Assembly: GCA_003526525.1 (NCBI GenBank)
Contig: DPVV01000299.1
Span: forward strand, 1 to 9,222
Direction: 5' to 3'
Origin: Lachnoclostridium phytofermentans
GTDB taxonomy: Bacteria > Bacillota > Clostridia > Lachnospirales > Lachnospiraceae
Length of the DNA: 9,222 nt
Shown: one piece after another, positions 4,921 through 9,222 of the stretch
Position numbering within the stretch: the first letter of the stretch is position 1
Layout of the letters: each line of letters starts with the position of its first letter
Made by a program: the position numbers and the translations under genes
Notes under the pieces: model-generated
Told to the model about the DNA's origin: nothing
Databases searched by the model: none
The model's input: the letters and a program-made list of their open reading frames with translations, nothing else

Positions 4921-6567
4921 TTATTCTTGCATAGCTGCAACAATCCCAGGAATCAACTGTTTCTTTCTTGATACCACACCATCTAACTTATAGCTATTGG
5001 AGACTTCCTTAACATGGAAAGCACTCTCAACCACTTGCTTTGCCATGGAACCAACACATAGTAATTCCGTTGATTCTCTGATAATATTCGTCAACATAAA
5101 GAAAATCATATCTACTCCATGCTCTTCTCTTGCCTTCTCAAGATATGGATACAAACGGTCCTTGATTTCTGAAAGCTCTAAAGCATTTAAAGAGTTAATT
5201 TGTCCTACGCCAAAGGTTGTATCTCCTACAGAGAAATCTTTATAGTCTTGATAAAAAATTTCATCTGCTGATTTTGACTTGAGATTACTTCCTGCCTCAA
5301 AGATCTCTCCTGCAAATTCTGTCACATCAACTCCTGCAATCTTTGCAAGATTTTCTGCTGCCTCTATATCAAACTTAGTACATGTTGGTGAACGATACAT
5401 TAATGTATCTGAAATAATAGCCGCACATAGAAGTCCAGCAATCGATGGTTCTATCTCAACATGATTTTCACAGTACATCTGATAAACAATCGTCGCTGTA
5501 CAGCCAAGCGGTTGATTTCGGAAAAATACTGGCTTCATTGTCTCAATGGTACCTAGACGATGATGATCAATGATTTCTAAGATTTCTGCGTCTTCAATTC
5601 CATCCACTGCCTGATCTTTCTCATTATGATCCACCATGATTACTTGTTTTCTTTCCATATTCAATAAGTTACGTCTCGAAATCATACCACGATAATTACC
5701 TTTATGGTCAAGAATAGGGAAATCACGATTTTTCTGCTTTGCCATTACTGTCTTTATCTCGTCAACGTATGCATCCGTACGGAAGGTGATTAAATTATCT
5801 CGAATCATAAATTGACTAATTGGCATACTTTGGTTCATTAATCTTGCTACCGTATACGTATCATGTGGTGTACTAATAATCGTACAACCTCTTTCCTTGG
5901 CTAGTTTCATGATAGTCATAGAAACTTTAGCACCCTCACATACTACGATACAACCTGCCTTCATCTCAATTGCACAAAGCTGAGACTCGTAACGGTTTCC
6001 TAGAATAACCAAATCATGCTCTTCTATATAATCTTCCATTAAGTCTGGATTAGCAGCGGCAATTAACACCTTTCCTTGCTCAAAGATTGCATGTTCGTCA
6101 CCAACCAAAAGAGTACCTTCGAGTGTTTCTAAGATATTAATGTAAGGTGTCTTTGCTTCAGCCAGAATACCATTATCATATACTTCCATATAAGATGTTG
6201 TGATGTCACCAATCGTAATAATACCCTCTAATTTATCTTTATCCGTAATCGGAAGAGTTACGACATTATTTTTTCTCATTAAACTCCATGCCTTTTTTAA
6301 AGACAAGGTACTATTAACACCTTCTGTTTCTCTAATCTCGATATCACGAACTTGTGTCCTAACATCAGCAACATATTCCGGTGGTGTTACTTTAAATCGT
6401 TCCAGGATATATTGTGTTTCCGAGTTAATCTGTCCTGCACGTTTTGCAACATAGTTATCACCTGTTAATTTACGTTTTAACGCTGCATAAGAGATTGCGG
6501 AACAGATGGAATCGGTATCCGGGTTCTTATGGCCAATTACTGTTACTTTTTTCGCATTTGTTATCAT
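4921..6567 (-). CDS. ppaC: Manganese-dependent inorganic pyrophosphatase (family II) with regulatory CBS-DRTGG-CBS insert
   Basis: Cytoplasmic enzyme that hydrolyses pyrophosphate to phosphate, pulling biosynthetic reactions forward; 548 aa. The DHH catalytic domain is split. Its metal ligands are visible as H13, D17 and D19 (GHKNPDTDS), D313-H314 (VDHN), D334-H335-H336 (IIDHHRLG) and D387 (ISDT). The substrate-binding DHHA2 motif is SRKK (533-536). Between the two DHH parts lie CBS 1 (about 70-128), a DRTGG domain (about 135-245) and CBS 2 (about 250-308). This long form is known from Clostridia; its CBS pair binds adenine nucleotides, with AMP/ADP inhibiting and diadenosine polyphosphates activating. 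Short family II enzymes are only about 310 aa. The ATG start has GGAGG 7-8 bases upstream, and only 13 bp separate it from the smpB stop, so it is the last gene of the rnr-smpB operon and probably translationally coupled. All key residues are intact. Confidence 0.95.
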   Translation of the reverse strand: MITNAKKVTVIGHKNPDTDSICSAISYAALKRKLTGDNYVAKRAGQINSETQYILERFKVTPPEYVADVRTQVRDIEIRETEGVNSTLSLKKAWSLMRKNNVVTLPITDKDKLEGIITIGDITTSYMEVYDNGILAEAKTPYINILETLEGTLLVGDEHAIFEQGKVLIAAANPDLMEDYIEEHDLVILGNRYESQLCAIEMKAGCIVVCEGAKVSMTIMKLAKERGCTIISTPHDTYTVARLMNQSMPISQFMIRDNLITFRTDAYVDEIKTVMAKQKNRDFPILDHKGNYRGMISRRNLLNMERKQVIMVDHNEKDQAVDGIEDAEILEIIDHHRLGTIETMKPVFFRNQPLGCTATIVYQMYCENHVEIEPSIAGLLCAAIISDTLMYRSPTCTKFDIEAAENLAKIAGVDVTEFAGEIFEAGSNLKSKSADEIFYQDYKDFSVGDTTFGVGQINSLNALELSEIKDRLYPYLEKAREEHGVDMIFFMLTNIIRESTELLCVGSMAKQVVESAFHVKEVSNSYKLDGVVSRKKQLIPGIVAAMQE

Positions 6568-6580
6568 ATATTTCCTCCTG

Positions 6581-7045
6581 CTAGAGATTCTTTACCTTAA
6601 AGTCTTTCTCTGCTTCTCTTTTCTGATCTTTCTTTGCAATATCCTGTCGCTTGTCATAGAGTTTCTTACCTCTAGCTACTCCGATTTCCATCTTTACTAA
6701 ACTATCTTTTAGATAAATAGTTAATGGAACCAGTGTATATCCTTTTTGCTGGATTTGACCAACAATTTTATTTATCTCAAATTTATGAAGCAAAAGCTTT
6801 TTAACGCGCAATGGATCTTTATTAAATATATTTCCCTTTTCATATGGGCTTATATGCATGTTATAAATATATACCTCTCCGTTTTCAATACGCATAAAGG
6901 ATTCTTTGATACTGCATTTTCCCATACGTAGAGATTTTACTTCGGTGCCATGCAATACGACACCAGCTTCATACGTATCCTCTATGAAATAGTCGAATCT
7001 GGCTTTTTTATTATTTGCTATTAGCTTAATACCTTCTTTTGCCAT
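6581..7045 (-). CDS. smpB: SsrA-binding protein SmpB (trans-translation)
   Basis: Binds tmRNA and delivers it to stalled ribosomes, where trans-translation tags the incomplete protein and frees the ribosome; 154 aa, normal length. Family landmarks: [15 protein letters not shown] near the N-terminus, [13 protein letters not shown] (about 27-39, the tmRNA-binding surface), the core [11 protein letters not shown], and the basic C-terminal tail from about 128 ([14 protein letters not shown] followed by Lys/Arg-rich sequence) that enters the mRNA channel. The ATG has AAGGGGG about 8 bases upstream. It lies between rnr (23-bp gap) and ppaC (13-bp gap). The partner RNA gene ssrA, often near smpB in Firmicutes, was not recognised in this window. 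RNase R, encoded just upstream, degrades the non-stop mRNA released by this system. Confidence 0.97.
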   Translation of the reverse strand: MAKEGIKLIANNKKARFDYFIEDTYEAGVVLHGTEVKSLRMGKCSIKESFMRIENGEVYIYNMHISPYEKGNIFNKDPLRVKKLLLHKFEINKIVGQIQQKGYTLVPLTIYLKDSLVKMEIGVARGKKLYDKRQDIAKKDQKREAEKDFKVKNL

Positions 7046-7068
7046 GTCCTATTCCCCCTTGATTCTTT

Positions 7069-9219
7069 TTATTCTTCGATGCGATTTGCTCTTCCAACGA
7101 TAGAAAAGTTAATCGTTCGCATCAATTTGTCAGTATCCTCAACTCGGATAACGACTGCCTCTCCCAATTTATAGGTTCTCTTGGTATGCTCTCCCGTTAG
7201 CAGATAATGTTCTTCATCATAAATATAATAATCATCATGCATATCTGCAAGGCGTATCATACCTTCTACTGTATTCGGAAGTTCCACATACATACCCCAA
7301 GAAGTAAGTCCTGAGATTACTCCTTCAAAGGTTTGCCCAATAAATTGGCTCATATACTCAACTTTTTTAAGTTTTTCTACTTCTCTTTCAGACTCATCCG
7401 CCCGACGCTCTGCTAAACTTGATTGCTTAGCTACCCCATTTAATATACTCTCGTAATGATTGATTCGTTTTTCTTTTAATCCTCCGCGTAGATTTTCTTT
7501 TATGATTCTATGAATCTGAAGGTCAGGATAACGTCTGATTGGAGAAGTAAAATGACAATAGTATTTGGTGGACAAACCAAAATGTCCATCACAGGACGTG
7601 GTGTACTTTGCCTGCTTCATACTACGAAGTGTCAGTCTACTAATTAATGCTTCCTCTGGTTTTCCATCAATCTTAATTAATAATTTCTGTAATTCCTTTG
7701 GATGAATTTCCTCCTGCCCGATTCGCATGGTATAACCAAAATTATTGATAAAGACACTAAGTTTTTGGATCTTTTCTATATCTGGATTCTCATGCGTACG
7801 ATAGACAAACGGTAACTCCTGCCAGAAGAAATCTTCTGCAACAGTTTCATTGGCAATTAACATAAAATCTTCAATGATCTTCGTTGCTTTATTTCTTTCA
7901 TATGGTTTAATCTCTGTTGGTCTACCATCAGAATCTAATATAATCTTGCTTTCCGGAAAATCAAAGTCAATGGAACCGCGCTTTCTACGCTTTTCACGAA
8001 GTATATTTGCTAATTCTAACATTAATTCAAACATTGGAACAAGCTCTTTATACTCCTCTATCTCAGCTTCGTCATGATCCTCTAAGATTTTTTTCACAGA
8101 AGTATAGGTCATTCTTCGGTCAACATTTATTACCGTTTCTGCAATTCGATGACCAACCACATTTCCTTTTTCATCGATCTCCATCATACAGGATAAAGAA
8201 AGACGGTCACTGCCTGCATTTAAAGAGCATATACCATTTGATAATTTGTGAGGAATCATCGGAATTACTCTGTCTACTAAATATACACTGGTCCCTCTCT
8301 TAAGCGCTTCCTTATCAAGTGGAGAATCTTCGGTAACATAGTTACTAACGTCTGCAATGTGTACACCTAATTGATAGATATCACCTTTCTTAGATAATGT
8401 GATTGCATCGTCTAAATCCTTAGCATCTTCGCCATCTATGGTTACGGTTTGTAGATTTCTAAGATCTACTCTTCCGCCAATCTCTGCACTGCTTACTTCT
8501 TCTCCAATACGCTCTACCTGTTTCATTACTTCGTCTGGAAATTCAGTTGGCAATCCATTTTCTAATATAACCGATACAACATCAACACCAGGATCGTTGA
8601 TATGACCGATAATTTTTATAATCTTACCCTCTGGATTTTTTGTTTCGCTACCGTAATCCGTTAGCTGAACTAATACTTTATGGCCATTCACTGCACCTTT
8701 GGTATGTTCCTTTGGAATAAAAACATCACTGTTAAACTTTGTATTGTCAGCAATAACAAAGCCAAAGTTCTTGCTTCTTTGAAAGGTTCCTACAAGTTCA
8801 GTTACATTTCTCTCTAGGACACTGATAACCGCACCCTCTCTTCGTCTTCCGCTTTGCTCCTCAAAGATAGCAATCTGTACGCGGTCTTTGTTCAAAGCAC
8901 CTTTGGTTTCGCTCTCTGGGATAAAGATATCTTCTTCATCTTCTTCCCCCTCTATTTTAACAAATCCAAAGCCTCTTGTGGTACCAGAAAATATTCCCGT
9001 TTTTATATTACCATTCGTTTCTTTGTATCTTCCATTCCCATCTAACATAATCTTCCCATCAGATATCAGGGAATCCATTACTATTTTCAAATCGTCTCTC
9101 TCATCCTTTGGAACTTGAAGTAAACTTGCAAGTTCACGAAACTTCATTGGACGATAGGATTTATCTGTTATGACTTGTAACAATAACTCTTTTTTATTAT
9201 TCAGTATTTCTTTTTCCAT
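7069..9219 (-). CDS. rnr: Ribonuclease R (3'-5' exoribonuclease, RNB family)
   Basis: Processive 3'-5' exoribonuclease able to degrade structured RNA; 716 aa. Order of domains: N-terminal winged helix (about 5-65), cold-shock-like domain 1 (72-130, RGFGFVKI and IFIP), cold-shock-like domain 2 (140-205, NFGFVIA and VFIP), RNB catalytic domain (about 248-575) and S1 domain (about 628-709). The Mg-binding aspartates of the RNB signature are present in TIDGEDAKDLDDAI: D262, D268, D270, D271. It is shorter than E. coli RNase R (813 aa) and lacks the long lysine-rich C-terminal tail, ending soon after S1. The ATG at 9219 lies 3 bases from the window edge, so its ribosome site and promoter are outside and a slightly longer N-terminus cannot be excluded. 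The helix-turn-helix beginning looks complete. First visible gene of the operon with smpB and ppaC; in many Firmicutes secG precedes it. Confidence 0.96.
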   Translation of the reverse strand: MEKEILNNKKELLLQVITDKSYRPMKFRELASLLQVPKDERDDLKIVMDSLISDGKIMLDGNGRYKETNGNIKTGIFSGTTRGFGFVKIEGEEDEEDIFIPESETKGALNKDRVQIAIFEEQSGRRREGAVISVLERNVTELVGTFQRSKNFGFVIADNTKFNSDVFIPKEHTKGAVNGHKVLVQLTDYGSETKNPEGKIIKIIGHINDPGVDVVSVILENGLPTEFPDEVMKQVERIGEEVSSAEIGGRVDLRNLQTVTIDGEDAKDLDDAITLSKKGDIYQLGVHIADVSNYVTEDSPLDKEALKRGTSVYLVDRVIPMIPHKLSNGICSLNAGSDRLSLSCMMEIDEKGNVVGHRIAETVINVDRRMTYTSVKKILEDHDEAEIEEYKELVPMFELMLELANILREKRRKRGSIDFDFPESKIILDSDGRPTEIKPYERNKATKIIEDFMLIANETVAEDFFWQELPFVYRTHENPDIEKIQKLSVFINNFGYTMRIGQEEIHPKELQKLLIKIDGKPEEALISRLTLRSMKQAKYTTSCDGHFGLSTKYYCHFTSPIRRYPDLQIHRIIKENLRGGLKEKRINHYESILNGVAKQSSLAERRADESEREVEKLKKVEYMSQFIGQTFEGVISGLTSWGMYVELPNTVEGMIRLADMHDDYYIYDEEHYLLTGEHTKRTYKLGEAVVIRVEDTDKLMRTINFSIVGRANRIEE

Positions 9220-9222
9220 TCT

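Noticed and set aside
4997..6454. Several plus-strand frames opposite ppaC
   Set aside because: These are antisense shadows of a fully conserved pyrophosphatase frame, without ribosome sites or recognisable domains. The same holds for those opposite smpB, rnr and the receiver gene.

Overview
The window is low-GC Firmicute DNA, most likely from a Clostridia/Lachnospiraceae-type chromosome. Signs of this are AT-rich intergenic DNA, strong AGGAGG-type ribosome sites, frequent GTG/TTG starts, the rnr-smpB order typical of Gram-positive bacteria, and a Clostridia-type manganese pyrophosphatase with CBS/DRTGG inserts. The taxonomic call is inference from gene content, not from a database match.

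Layout. A plus-strand XRE-family regulator with a TPR-like C-terminus (101-1051) follows a 21-bp direct repeat (1-21 and 80-100). Its 3' end runs into a 24-bp tandem array (1068-1163) and a bidirectional terminator (1161-1208). From the other side, on the minus strand, comes an agr-like quorum-sensing locus in the order histidine kinase (2699-4000), AgrB (2068-2643), AgrD (1846-1965, 39 aa, easily overlooked) and a stand-alone receiver domain (1229-1639). Good sigma-A-type promoters can be read upstream of the kinase, of agrD and of the receiver. A long hairpin sits between agrD and the receiver.

A divergent intergenic region (about 4001-4401) carries the kinase promoter on the minus strand. 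On the plus strand it carries a strong promoter followed almost at once by a near-perfect 24-bp stem and a T-run. This lies upstream of a 67-aa cold-shock protein gene (4402-4605), which has its own downstream terminator. The remainder is a tight minus-strand housekeeping operon, rnr (RNase R) - smpB - ppaC (Mn-dependent inorganic pyrophosphatase), with gaps of 23 and 13 bp. It is probably terminated by a 14-bp-stem bidirectional terminator at 4725-4759.

How the genes work together. The agr genes should make, export and sense a cyclic peptide: AgrD is the precursor, AgrB the processing protease and the kinase the receptor. The usual DNA-binding AgrA with a LytTR domain is absent, and the only response regulator present has no output domain, so how the signal reaches transcription is open. 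The convergent TPR regulator, which resembles the peptide-responsive RRNPP type, is a candidate partner by position only. The agr-like locus with its unusual output, the undeclared AgrD, the repeat array that can be read as a repeated octapeptide, and the hairpin-blocked cold-shock leader are the parts most worth a second look.
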